Positions 6,139-13,827 of a stretch of DNA of 28,095 nucleotides are shown in pieces. Within the stretch, counting starts at the first letter, position 1; every line of letters starts with the position of its first letter. A model generated the notes under the pieces. It was not told where the DNA came from. It was given only the letters and a program-made list of their open reading frames with translations, and did no database searches. Where the stretch lies: NCBI GenBank assembly GCA_023389095.1, contig JAEWFB010000082.1:1-28095 (forward strand), in the 5' to 3' direction. The stretch comes from Actinomycetes bacterium. Its GTDB lineage: Bacteria > Actinomycetota > Actinomycetes > Actinomycetales > Dermatophilaceae. Made by a program: the position numbers and the translations under genes.

Positions 6139-8863
6139 CCTCAGGGCGGGCGCCGGCGTCCGCCCACGCTCGGGATCCGAGGCGCGCAGCGATCCGAGAG
6201 CGCCGCGCGCCGGCGACGACCCGCCTCCAGGTGGCAGCCACCGGCCGCGTCCACACCCACCAGTACGCGAGGCCGAGCGCCATCGAGCCGACGAACGCCG
6301 CCGCCGGGTGGCCCCACAGCAGCTCGAGCGCCTGCCAGTGGACGACGTACACGTAGAGCGAGGCCGAGGCGAGGACCTGCACGACGGGCACGAGCCACGC
6401 CGGCACCCGGGTCACCGGTCGCCAGAGGAGCAGCAGGACGAACGCGGCCGTCAGGCCGTCGCGGGCCGGGTTGAAGGAGAAGGTGCCGACCATCGCGACG
6501 ACCACGACCGTGGCGAGGCGCCGTCGGGCTGGGGTCGCGGCCCGCGCGAGGGCCCAGCCGAGCAGGAACAGGTGCAGCACGACGAGCGCCGATCCGTGCA
6601 TCCGCGGCACCGGCAGGGGCAGCACGGGCAGGCGGAAGAGCACGAAGGCCGCGGCCGACAGGGCCAGCGGGAGCCCGAACGGGTACTGCCGGTCGAGCGC
6701 GGCGACCCGTCGCGAGGCGGTCAGCGCCGCGACGACGACGAGCGCGACGAGGACCGCCTCGACGAACCAGAACCGCCACGGCGGTCCGAGCCGCTCCTGG
6801 CCGAACACCCAGTTGGCGAGGAACACGTTGCGCGTCTCGTAGTCGCCGACGAGCAGGTGCGCCGTCACGATGACGGCGAGCGCCGGCACGGCGATGCGCA
6901 CGGCCGCCCCGAGCACGCGGCGGGCGCGGCGACGGCGGTCGGTGTCGGCGAGCTGGAACCGGGCCAGCTGGTAGCCGGCGATGACGAGCAGGGCGTTGGC
7001 GGTGCCCTGCAGTGCGAAGAGGCCGGCGTGCGTGCCGACGATGAGGACGATGGCGAGGGCACGCAGCCAGACCCCGGTCTCGACGGTGCGCCGCGTGCTG
7101 CGACGGCCATCGTCGCGGGTCACCTTGCGCCACAAGCGAGTCGACGCGTGTGCCCGGGGTGTGTGGCCGTCGGCACCCGGTACGGAGGGAGCGCTGCTGC
7201 TGGTGCGCATCCGTTCGAGGTCGGCGACGGGTGTCACGTGCCAGCTCCCGGGCAGGTGGCCGAGCAGCTGTTCGAGGCGGATCGACACCTCGACGTAGGA
7301 GAGGGAGTCGCCGCCGAGCGAGACGAAGGTCGCGTCGCCGGCGACCTCACACCGGAGCAGCCGGCCGAACAGGGTGGCCACCGCGTCCTCGGGCACCACG
7401 CCGTCCGGCACCGAACCGTCCGGCACCGCGCCGTCGGGCGCCCTGCCGGCGGGGGAGACGTCGCCGCCACGCACGGGGCAGTCCGCGCACGCGAGCGCGA
7501 GCACGGCGGGGTAGTCCGGCTTGCCGGAGTCGAGCACCGGCTGGTCGGCCACGGGCACGACGTGCAGCGCCTCGCGAGGCACGCCACAGGCGCGGATCGC
7601 TTTGCGACGCAGGGTTTCCCGTGCCGGTGCGGCCATGGCACCGCAGGCGGCGACGGCGACCATGCCGTCGCGCCCGGCGCACCGTACGTCGTGGCCGTCC
7701 TCGCGCAGCCGGCACTCGAGGGCGTCGAGGTCGACGCGATGGCCGAGCACCTTGACGAACCGCGCGCGGCGGCCGGTGACGCGCACCAGCCCCTCCGGTG
7801 TCACCTCGCCGAGGTCGCCGGTGTGCAGGGCCTCGACGGTGCGGCCCAGCGCGAGGTCGGCCGGCCCGTGCGCGTAGCCGAGCATGACGTTGGGCCCGCG
7901 GAAGACGATCTCGCCGTCCTTAACGTCCATCGACGCTCCGGGCACCGGCCGTCCGACGGTGTCGGGGTGGCCGACGGCGAGGTCGGGCGGCAGCCAGGTC
8001 ATCCGGGCCGTGGCCTCGCACTGGCCGTACATGACGACGAGGTCGAAGCCGCGCTCCTGCCCGAGCTCGGCGAAGCGGCGGACGCGCGCCGGGTCCATGC
8101 GTCCCCCGGCCTGGGTGACGTACCGCAGGGTCGGGAGGTCGCGCTGGGCGAAGCCACTGCGCTCGAGCAGCTCGAAGGTGTGCGGCACGCCGGGGAACGT
8201 CGTCACGCGGGCCGCGCGGAAGCGCGTCCAGAAGCACTCGTCGACGACCGACCGGTCGGTGAGCAGCACGGCCGCGCCGCGCGCGAGGTGGGTCGTCAGC
8301 ACGGACAGGCCGTAGCAGTAGGTCAGCGGCAGCGTCAGGGCAGCACAGTCGTCGGCCCGCACGCCGAGCGCGGCGTCGATCTGCGCGGTGTTCGCGGCGA
8401 GGTTCTCGGCCGAGAGCCGGACGAGCTTGGCCGAACCCGTCGAGCCGCTCGTGCTGAGCAGGAGCGAGAGGTCCGGGTGCAGGACGTGTGCCGAGTCGCT
8501 GCGGCGCACCTGGACCGCGCCGGACGCGTCGAGGACGACGTCCGGGTCGTAGGCGGCCGCGAGTCGCTGCGCCGCCTCGCCCGGGGTCGTGAGCAGGACG
8601 ACGTGCCCGGCGCGCAGGGCGGCGAGGTGGGCCACGACGGTCTCGACCGTGCTGCGGCCCTCGACGAGGACGAGGCGCCGGTCGCCGGCGAGCCGGCCCG
8701 CGAGTGCGTCGACCCGTCGGGCGAGGTCGGCGTAGCTGACCGGGCCCGCGTCGGTGTGCAGGGCGGTGCGGGCGCCGTGCCTGCCGAGCCCGTGCAGCCA
8801 CGGCAGCCCTGACGGCGCGGAGGCGCTGTCGGGGTGCTCGAGGGGGAGGGCGGTCGCGGTCAC
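6113..8863 (-). CDS. adenylation / carrier / membrane acyltransferase fusion protein
   Basis: A 916-residue fusion. Residues 1-455 form an AMP-forming adenylation domain: A3 loop TSGSTGSAK (138-146), a YGQCEA version of A5 (279-284; Cys replaces the usual Thr), HTGDLGE (347-353), an A8 hinge (GRRARFVKVLGHRVDLD) and catalytic Lys448 in SGKPDY. A PDGxV repeat linker (about 476-492) leads to a carrier domain with LGGDSL, Ser520 being the predicted phosphopantetheine site. From about 595 an acyltransferase-3 (OafA-like) membrane domain begins, with the conserved Arg and His (R601, H612) and about ten helices. It probably activates a carboxylic or amino acid, loads it on its own carrier, and transfers it at the membrane. 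GTG at 8863 is 13 bp from a DtxR/IdeR box and has no Shine-Dalgarno, so its mRNA may be leaderless. Substrate and acceptor are unknown. Confidence 0.88.
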   Translation of the reverse strand: MTATALPLEHPDSASAPSGLPWLHGLGRHGARTALHTDAGPVSYADLARRVDALAGRLAGDRRLVLVEGRSTVETVVAHLAALRAGHVVLLTTPGEAAQRLAAAYDPDVVLDASGAVQVRRSDSAHVLHPDLSLLLSTSGSTGSAKLVRLSAENLAANTAQIDAALGVRADDCAALTLPLTYCYGLSVLTTHLARGAAVLLTDRSVVDECFWTRFRAARVTTFPGVPHTFELLERSGFAQRDLPTLRYVTQAGGRMDPARVRRFAELGQERGFDLVVMYGQCEATARMTWLPPDLAVGHPDTVGRPVPGASMDVKDGEIVFRGPNVMLGYAHGPADLALGRTVEALHTGDLGEVTPEGLVRVTGRRARFVKVLGHRVDLDALECRLREDGHDVRCAGRDGMVAVAACGAMAAPARETLRRKAIRACGVPREALHVVPVADQPVLDSGKPDYPAVLALACADCPVRGGDVSPAGRAPDGAVPDGSVPDGVVPEDAVATLFGRLLRCEVAGDATFVSLGGDSLSYVEVSIRLEQLLGHLPGSWHVTPVADLERMRTSSSAPSVPGADGHTPRAHASTRLWRKVTRDDGRRSTRRTVETGVWLRALAIVLIVGTHAGLFALQGTANALLVIAGYQLARFQLADTDRRRRARRVLGAAVRIAVPALAVIVTAHLLVGDYETRNVFLANWVFGQERLGPPWRFWFVEAVLVALVVVAALTASRRVAALDRQYPFGLPLALSAAAFVLFRLPVLPLPVPRMHGSALVVLHLFLLGWALARAATPARRRLATVVVVAMVGTFSFNPARDGLTAAFVLLLLWRPVTRVPAWLVPVVQVLASASLYVYVVHWQALELLWGHPAAAFVGSMALGLAYWWVWTRPVAATWRRVVAGARRSRIAARLGSRAWADAGARPEVRTPAAAG
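7392..7436 (-). repeat. three 15-bp tandem repeats encoding the inter-domain linker
   Basis: Three 15-bp units (7392-7406, 7407-7421, 7422-7436; plus-strand form GGCACC-NNN-CCGTCC/G) lie in frame in the fusion gene. They encode PDGxV repeats between the adenylation and carrier domains. A fourth, degenerate protein unit (PEDAV) follows. The copy number could vary between strains without breaking the frame. Confidence 0.75.
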
Positions 8864-8876
8864 GGCGTGTAGTCAA

Positions 8877-8895
8877 TAAGGTTAGGCATACCTAA
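8877..8895. promoter_or_regulatory. DtxR/IdeR iron box
   Basis: TAAGGTTAGGCATACCTAA matches the 19-bp DtxR/IdeR consensus TWAGGTWAGSCTWACCTWA at 17 of 19 positions by eye; only the two bases just right of centre differ. It is AT-rich in a very GC-rich region and lies between divergent genes, 13 bp from the GTG of the fusion gene and about 150 bp before the ferric-binding protein gene. In this family, Fe(II)-loaded repressor binds the box and shuts off iron acquisition genes, so both arms are expected to rise under iron limitation. The repressor gene is not in the window. Confidence 0.88.
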
Positions 8896-8938
8896 TGCAA
8901 ATGTGGCCCCCGGTTCCGGGACGTTCCCGAGCGTCGGC

Positions 8939-8956
8939 TAGCCTGCTTTAGGTCAG
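8939..8956 (+). promoter_or_regulatory. possible promoter of the ferric transporter operon
   Basis: TAGCCT at 8939-8944 fits an actinobacterial -10 element (TANNNT). It is followed by TTAGGTCAG (8948-8956), which matches one half of an iron box at 8 of 9 positions; the other half is not recognisable. If used, transcription would start near 8951 and leave a leader of about 95 bases. No clear -35 element is visible. Confidence 0.35.
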
Positions 8957-9046
8957 ACGGTCGTTGCGTAATTCGGCGGCGACCAGCCAGGCCTGCCACA
9001 CCCGCCAGACCCGTCCAGCACCGCCGACCGCACCAGGAGCCCCGCC

Positions 9047-10078
9047 GTGCCGCGCCGCCGCCCCGCCATCGCCCTCGCCGCGACCACCGTCGCCGTTCTC
9101 GGCCTGACCGCCTGCGGCAGCAGCCTGGAGGCCACCGGCGACCTCGACACCTCGAAGCTGACGGTCTACAGCGCCCAGCACAAGAACCTCACCGAGGAGT
9201 GGGGCAAGCAGTTCCAGGACGAGACCGGCATCCAGGTGCAGGTGCGTTACGGCAACGACTCCTCGATGGGGGCCCAGATCGTCCAGGAGGGCGCGAGTTC
9301 GCCCGCCGACGTCTTCCTCACCGAGAACTCCCCGGCCATGACGACCGTCCAGAAGGCCGGCCTGCTCGCCCCCGTCGACACTGCGACGCTGGGCCAGGTC
9401 GGCCCGCAGTACGTGCCCTCGTCGAAGGACTGGGTCGGCATCGCCGCCCGCTCGACCGTGCTCGTCTACAACCCGAGCAAGATCTCCGAGTCGCAGCTGC
9501 CGCACTCCCTCATGGACCTCACCAGGCCCGAGTTCGCCGGGACGTGGGGCGCGGCCGCCGGCGGCGCCGACTTCCAGGCCATCGTGTCGGCGGTGCTCGC
9601 CACGCAGGGTGAGGCGAAGACCGCCGCGTGGCTGGCCGCGCTCAAGTCGGGCGCGAAGGTCTACCAGAACAACATCGCGACGATGAAGGCCGTCAACTCC
9701 GGCCAGTCGGCGATGGGCGTCATCTACCACTACTACTGGTACCGCGACCAGGCCCTCGACAAGGGGAGCAGCGGCAACACGAAGCTGCACTACTTCAAGA
9801 ACGAGGACCCGGGCGCCTTCGTCAGCCTCTCCGGCGGCGGCGTCCTCAAGAGCAGCAAGCACGCGGCCGACGCTCAGAAGTTCCTCGCGTTCGTCACGGG
9901 CAAGGAGGGCCAGAAGGTCCTCGGCACCACCGACGCCAAGGAGTACGCCGTCGGTACCGGCGTCGCCTCCGACCCCGCGCTGCCGCCGCTCGAGTCGCTC
10001 CAGGCGCCGAAGATCGACCCCTTCACCCTCAATGGCCCCAAGGTCATCGAGCTGATGACGAAGGCGGGGATCCTCTAG
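9047..10078 (+). CDS. fbpA: ferric-iron ABC transporter substrate-binding lipoprotein
   Basis: A 343-residue extracytoplasmic binding protein of the FbpA/FutA (iron(III)) class. The start is GTG at 9047, with AGGAG at 9035-9039 seven bases upstream. An arginine-rich N terminus is followed by a short hydrophobic core and a lipobox (LTAC) with Cys23 as the expected lipidated residue. The mature part opens with L-T-V-Y-S-A-Q-H, usual for this class. The Tyr-rich stretch IYHYYWYRDQ (Tyr 227, 229, 230, 232) corresponds to the Tyr ligands that hold Fe(III) in FbpA proteins. It delivers ferric iron to the permease encoded immediately downstream. Iron is supported by the Tyr cluster, the fused permease and the DtxR/IdeR box upstream. 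Related binding proteins for other substrates exist, so iron is strongly inferred, not proven. Confidence 0.9.
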   Translation: MPRRRPAIALAATTVAVLGLTACGSSLEATGDLDTSKLTVYSAQHKNLTEEWGKQFQDETGIQVQVRYGNDSSMGAQIVQEGASSPADVFLTENSPAMTTVQKAGLLAPVDTATLGQVGPQYVPSSKDWVGIAARSTVLVYNPSKISESQLPHSLMDLTRPEFAGTWGAAAGGADFQAIVSAVLATQGEAKTAAWLAALKSGAKVYQNNIATMKAVNSGQSAMGVIYHYYWYRDQALDKGSSGNTKLHYFKNEDPGAFVSLSGGGVLKSSKHAADAQKFLAFVTGKEGQKVLGTTDAKEYAVGTGVASDPALPPLESLQAPKIDPFTLNGPKVIELMTKAGIL

Positions 10079-11713
10079 GTGACCGCCACCCCGACGAGCG
10101 CGCTGCCGGCTGCCAACGGCCCGGCGGCCGACCCCATCGCCCCGGACCCCCGCTCGCCGCGGGGGCGCCGGGGCGCCGGTGCGTCCGGTGGCGCCGGCTC
10201 GCGGGCGTCGCTGCCGCTGCGTGCGGCCGCCCTCGTCGTCGCGCTGCTGTGCGCACTGCCGCTCGTCGTCGTCGTGGTCAAGGCGTTCGAGTCCGGTGTG
10301 GGCGACGCCTTCGCGCTGGTGTGGCGCCCGCGCGTCGGTGAACTGCTCGGCAACACGGTGGCGCTCGTCGCGCTGACCGGCCTCGCCTCGACGGTGCTCG
10401 GTGTCGGCGCTGCCTGGCTCGTCGAGCGCACCTCGCTGCCCGGGGCGTCGTTCTGGCGGGTCGCCTTCGTCGCCCCGCTGGCGGTGCCGGCCTTCGTCAA
10501 CAGCTTCGCGTGGTCGGCGCTCGTGCCCGGGTTCGAGGGCCTCGCCGGCGCCGTCATCGTCACGACGCTGTCCTACTTCCCCTTCGTCTTCCTGCCGGTC
10601 GCCGCCCTGCTGCGCACCGGCGACCGGGGGCTCGAGGAGGCGGCCCGTGCGCTCGGCCTCGGTCCGTGGCGCACCTTCCTGCGGGTGGGCCTGGCGCAGA
10701 TGCGCCCGGCCCTGCTCGGTGGGGTGCTCCTCGTCGCGCTGCACCTGCTCGCCGAGTACGGCGCCCTCGAGATGCTGCGTTTCCCGACGTTCACGACGGC
10801 GATCCTCGACCAGTTCGAGGTGGCCTTCGACAGCCGCTCGGGCAGCGTGCTCGCGGTCGTCCTCATCGCGCTCGCGGTCACCGTGCTCACCGTCGAGCTG
10901 CTGGCCCGCGGGCGCACCCGGCACGCCCGCATCGGGTCGGGCACCGCGCGCCGCCCGGCTCCCGCGTCGCTCGGCCGATGGACGCCGGTCGCGCTGCTGC
11001 TCGCGGCCGGGCTCACCGCGCTCGCCGTCGGCGTCCCGGCGTGGAGCCTCGGCACGTGGCTGCTGCGCTCCGACGAGGCGATGGAGCCGGCCAACCTCGG
11101 CCCGACGCTGTGGTCGACGCTCGCGCTCGCCCTCACGGCCGCCGTGGTCACGACCGTCGCGACCGTGCCGGCCGCCTGGCTCCTCGCCCGTCACCGCACG
11201 TGGTTCGCCGTCGCCGTCGAGCGCGTCACCTACCTCGCGGCCTCGCTGCCGGGCGTCGTCGTGGCCCTCGCCCTCATCACGCTGACCATCGGCTTCGCCC
11301 GCCCGCTCTACCAGACGACGACCGTGCTCGTCCTGGCCTACGTCGTGCTCTTCATCCCGCGGGCCATGGTCGGCACACGTGCGGCCATCGCGGCCGTCCC
11401 GCCCGAGCTCGGCGACGCCGCCCGGGCGCTCGGCGACAGTCCCGTCCGGGCATTCCTGCGGGTCCAGCTGCCGCTCATGCTCCGCGGCACGATGGCGGGC
11501 TTCGCGCTCGTCTTCATCGCCGTCAGCACCGAGCTCACGGCCACCCTCCTGCTCGCACCGACCGGCACGCAGACCCTCGCGACGGCCTTCTGGGATGCGA
11601 GCGCCTCGCTCGACTACGCCGCGGCCGCGCCCTACGCAGCCGCGCTCGTGCTCCTGTCGGCACCCCTGACCTACCTGTTGCTCCACGGCAAGAACGAGGA
11701 AACCCAGACGTGA
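10079..11713 (+). CDS. fbpB: ferric-iron ABC transporter permease (two fused permease domains)
   Basis: A 544-residue inner-membrane permease made of two homologous halves, as in FbpB/SfuB/HitB. About twelve hydrophobic segments are visible. Each half has an EAA-type loop that docks to the ATPase: EEAARALGLGPWRTFLRV (about residues 193-210) and GDAARALGDSPVRAFLRV in the second half. The GTG start at 10079 directly follows the TAG of the binding-protein gene (10076-10078), with AAGGCGGGGA about 8 bases upstream inside that gene, so translation is probably coupled. The first 40 or so residues form an Ala/Pro/Arg-rich cytoplasmic tail that is longer than usual. The stop overlaps the ATPase start by 4 bp. 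It moves Fe(III) released by the binding lipoprotein. Confidence 0.92.
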   Translation: MTATPTSALPAANGPAADPIAPDPRSPRGRRGAGASGGAGSRASLPLRAAALVVALLCALPLVVVVVKAFESGVGDAFALVWRPRVGELLGNTVALVALTGLASTVLGVGAAWLVERTSLPGASFWRVAFVAPLAVPAFVNSFAWSALVPGFEGLAGAVIVTTLSYFPFVFLPVAALLRTGDRGLEEAARALGLGPWRTFLRVGLAQMRPALLGGVLLVALHLLAEYGALEMLRFPTFTTAILDQFEVAFDSRSGSVLAVVLIALAVTVLTVELLARGRTRHARIGSGTARRPAPASLGRWTPVALLLAAGLTALAVGVPAWSLGTWLLRSDEAMEPANLGPTLWSTLALALTAAVVTTVATVPAAWLLARHRTWFAVAVERVTYLAASLPGVVVALALITLTIGFARPLYQTTTVLVLAYVVLFIPRAMVGTRAAIAAVPPELGDAARALGDSPVRAFLRVQLPLMLRGTMAGFALVFIAVSTELTATLLLAPTGTQTLATAFWDASASLDYAAAAPYAAALVLLSAPLTYLLLHGKNEETQT

Positions 11714-12810
11714 AGACGCTCCAGCTCTCGGGCATCACCGCCTCGCACGCAGGCACACCCGTGCTCCACGGCATCGACCTCACGGTGCCCTCCGGCACGA
11801 CGACCGCCGTCCTCGGCCCCTCCGGCTGCGGCAAGACGACCCTGCTGCGCGTCGTCGCCGGCTTCCTGCGCCCCGACGCCGGCCAGGTGCGCCTCGGCGA
11901 CGACGTCGTGGCCGGCCCCGACGCGTGGGTCGCGCCCGAGCGTCGTGGCTTCGGGTACGTCGCCCAGGAGGGCAACCTCTTCCCGCACCTCGACGTCGCC
12001 GCCAACATCGCCTACGGCCTGCCGCGCCGCGAGCGCAGGGCCAGGACGCGGGTGGCCGAGCTGCTCGAGCTCGTCGGCCTGCCGGGCGACTTCGCGGCGC
12101 GCCGCCCCGACCAGCTGTCCGGTGGCCAGCAGCAGCGCGTCGCGCTGGCCCGTGCCCTGGCCCGACGGCCCCGCATCGTCCTGCTCGACGAGCCCTTCTC
12201 GGCCCTCGACCCCGAGCTGCGCGCCGCCACGCGCGACGCCGTCGCGGCCGCGCTCGCGCACGAGCAGGCCACCGTCGTGCTCGTGACCCACGACCAGGCC
12301 GAGGCGCTGTCGTTCGCCGACCAGGTGGCGATCATGCACGACGGCCGGTTCAGCCAGGTCGGGACGCCCGCCGAGGTGTACCGCGCCCCGTCGGACCGGC
12401 GCTCTGCCGTGTCGCTCGGCGAGGCGTGCTTCCTCACCGGCCAGCTGCGCGACGGCGCGGTGACCTGCGCGCTCGGCACCCTGCCGCTCGCGTCGGCCCG
12501 AGGCACCGGCGCGTGCGAGGTGCTGATCCGGCCCGAGCAGCTGCGCCTCGACGACGCGGGCCCCGCCGGTGCCGCCGGCGCCGACGGAGCTGCGGATGGT
12601 CTCGGCGCCGTGGCCGAGGTGACGCGGTGCGCGTTCTACGGCCACGACGCGCTCGTCGAGCTGCGTCTCGACGACGCGTCCGGCGCCTCGACCCTCCTGT
12701 CCGCGCGCACCTTCGGCGGCCGGACCCCGGGCGTCGGCTCGCGGGTTCGGGTCAGGGTCGAGGGCGAGCCGCACCTCATCCGCGTCGACGGCGACCTCCT
12801 CGACGCCTGA
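11710..12810 (+). CDS. fbpC: ferric-iron ABC transporter ATP-binding protein
   Basis: A 366-residue ATPase that powers the permease. Walker A GPSGCGKTT is at residues 36-44, the Q-loop at VAQEGNLFPH (85-94), the ABC signature LSGGQQQRVALARALA from 136, Walker B IVLLDEP at 156-162, and the H-loop His194 in VLVTHDQAEALS. The region after residue 230 is a TOBE-like regulatory domain, as in FbpC and PotA. The GTG start at 11710 overlaps the permease stop by 4 bp, with ACGAGGA at 11694-11700 as ribosome site. Operon order (binding protein, permease, ATPase) is canonical for Fe(III) importers. An Ala/Gly-rich insertion around residues 280-298 (AGPAGAAGADGAADG) looks like a flexible, poorly conserved stretch. 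The gene ends just before a tandem-repeat hairpin. Confidence 0.92.
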   Translation: MKTLQLSGITASHAGTPVLHGIDLTVPSGTTTAVLGPSGCGKTTLLRVVAGFLRPDAGQVRLGDDVVAGPDAWVAPERRGFGYVAQEGNLFPHLDVAANIAYGLPRRERRARTRVAELLELVGLPGDFAARRPDQLSGGQQQRVALARALARRPRIVLLDEPFSALDPELRAATRDAVAAALAHEQATVVLVTHDQAEALSFADQVAIMHDGRFSQVGTPAEVYRAPSDRRSAVSLGEACFLTGQLRDGAVTCALGTLPLASARGTGACEVLIRPEQLRLDDAGPAGAAGADGAADGLGAVAEVTRCAFYGHDALVELRLDDASGASTLLSARTFGGRTPGVGSRVRVRVEGEPHLIRVDGDLLDA

Positions 12811-12822
12811 GCCCGTCAGCCC

Positions 12823-12874
12823 GACGCCCGAGTCCGACGCCCGAGTCCGACGCCGGAGTCGGACGCCGGAGTCG
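12823..12874. repeat. four 13-bp tandem repeats forming a hairpin, likely bidirectional terminator
   Basis: Two copies of GACGCCCGAGTCC (12823-12835, 12836-12848) are followed by two of GACGCCGGAGTCG (12849-12861, 12862-12874). The copies pair in inverted sense: GTCCGAC in the left pair is complementary to GTCGGAC in the right pair, so the array folds into an imperfect hairpin. It lies between the convergent ends of the ATPase and SDR genes, where a shared terminator is expected. No T run is present, as is common in such GC-rich genomes. Confidence 0.6.
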
Positions 12875-12886
12875 GACGCGTCGCGT

Positions 12887-13795
12887 TCAGGCGCGAGCGG
12901 CCGAGAGGTCGCGCGTGTAGTGGCCGGCGTCGATGTCCGCCAGGAGCGTCGGGCCGGTGGGCTCCCAGCCGAGCCGGCGACGCGTCTGCTCGCTCGAGGC
13001 GGGCAGGTCGAGGGCGAAGAAGTGCCCGATCCAGCCGAAGTGCTCGGCTGCCTCCGCGGGGTCGACCGAGACCGCGGGCACGCCCAAGCCGCGGCCGATG
13101 GCCTCGGCGATGTCGCGGGCGGCGACGCCCTCCTCGGCGACGGCGTGGACCACCGACGGGCCCGACGCGTCCTCGAGGGCCAGGCGCACGAGCCGGCCGG
13201 CGTCGGACCGGTGCACGGCCGGCCAGCGGTTGGAGCCGTCGCCGACGTAGGCGGCCACGCCCTTCTCGGCAGCGACCTGCGCGAGGCGCGCGGTGAAGGC
13301 GTGGTCGCCGGCCCCGTGGACCGTGGGGGCGAAGCGAAGGGCGACGGGTCGGATGCCGCGGTCGGCGAACGACATCGCGAGCTCCTCGCTGCCGCCGCGG
13401 GGCAGGTCGGCCCCGCCCGGGGCGGCATCGGCCTCGGTCAGCACGCGGCCGGGACTGAGGGCGACGCCGGAGGCGAGCAGCAGCGCCCGTCCCGATCCGG
13501 CGAGGACGTCGCCGAGGGCCTGCACCACGGCGCGCTCGGTGCGACCGGACGCGGCGTAGTCGGCGAAGTCGTGCTTGAAGCCGAGGTGGACGACGGCGTC
13601 TGCGGGCTCGGCGCCCGCGCGGATCGAGGACAGGTCGTCGAGCTCGCCCCGCACGACGCGGACGCCGCGCTGTCCGAGGGCGGCGGCGGAGGCGTCGCTG
13701 CGGGCGAGGCCGTCGACCTCGTGCCCGGCCTCGAGCAGCTCGCCGGCGACGGCCGAGCCGATCCAGCCGGAGGCTCCGGTGACGAAGACACGCAT
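12887..13795 (-). CDS. atypical SDR-family NAD(P)-binding oxidoreductase/epimerase
   Basis: A 302-residue Rossmann protein. The nucleotide-binding motif TGASGWIG is at residues 6-13, with an acidic D-D-L segment near residue 53 and A-V-V-H-L-G-F near 67. The C-terminal half carries an extended-SDR substrate domain (FAPTVHGAGDH, then HRSDAGRLVRLALE). The usual catalytic Tyr-x-x-x-Lys pair is absent: the matching segment reads GGSEELAMSF, as in atypical NAD-dependent epimerase/dehydratase-like SDRs, so the reaction is uncertain. The ATG start at 13795 has AAGGAG 7 bases upstream (minus strand). It diverges from a TetR regulator, and two palindromic operators between them overlap its promoter, so it is almost certainly the regulator's target. 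The substrate would probably be, or resemble, the TetR ligand. Confidence 0.85.
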   Translation of the reverse strand: MRVFVTGASGWIGSAVAGELLEAGHEVDGLARSDASAAALGQRGVRVVRGELDDLSSIRAGAEPADAVVHLGFKHDFADYAASGRTERAVVQALGDVLAGSGRALLLASGVALSPGRVLTEADAAPGGADLPRGGSEELAMSFADRGIRPVALRFAPTVHGAGDHAFTARLAQVAAEKGVAAYVGDGSNRWPAVHRSDAGRLVRLALEDASGPSVVHAVAEEGVAARDIAEAIGRGLGVPAVSVDPAEAAEHFGWIGHFFALDLPASSEQTRRRLGWEPTGPTLLADIDAGHYTRDLSAARA

Positions 13796-13811
13796 GGGGA
13801 TTCTCCTTGAT

Positions 13812-13825
13812 CGGTCGAGCGACCG
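13812..13825 (-). promoter_or_regulatory. leader hairpin before the SDR ribosome site
   Basis: CGGTCG (13812-13817) and CGACCG (13820-13825) form a perfect inverted repeat around two bases. In the SDR transcript it would fold just upstream of the AAGGAG ribosome site (13803-13808). It could modulate translation or be a protein-binding site; it differs from the two TetR operators. Confidence 0.4.
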
Positions 13826-13827
13826 GG

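Noticed and set aside
8948..8966. Second full DtxR/IdeR box upstream of the ferric-binding gene
   Set aside because: Only the left half (TTAGGTCAG) matches; the right half has little resemblance to the consensus.
8948..11686. A 900-codon open frame on the minus strand opposite the ferric transporter operon
   Set aside because: Its product is low-complexity (Arg, Gly, Glu, Asp-rich) with no domain, whereas the plus strand encodes three clear ABC components. Long antisense frames are a by-product of high GC. Similar frames opposite the acyl-CoA dehydrogenases, kinases and GuaB1 were dropped for the same reason.
12823..12874. CRISPR-like array
   Set aside because: The units are 13 bp, directly adjacent with no spacers, and there are no cas genes. 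It is a tandem repeat and hairpin.
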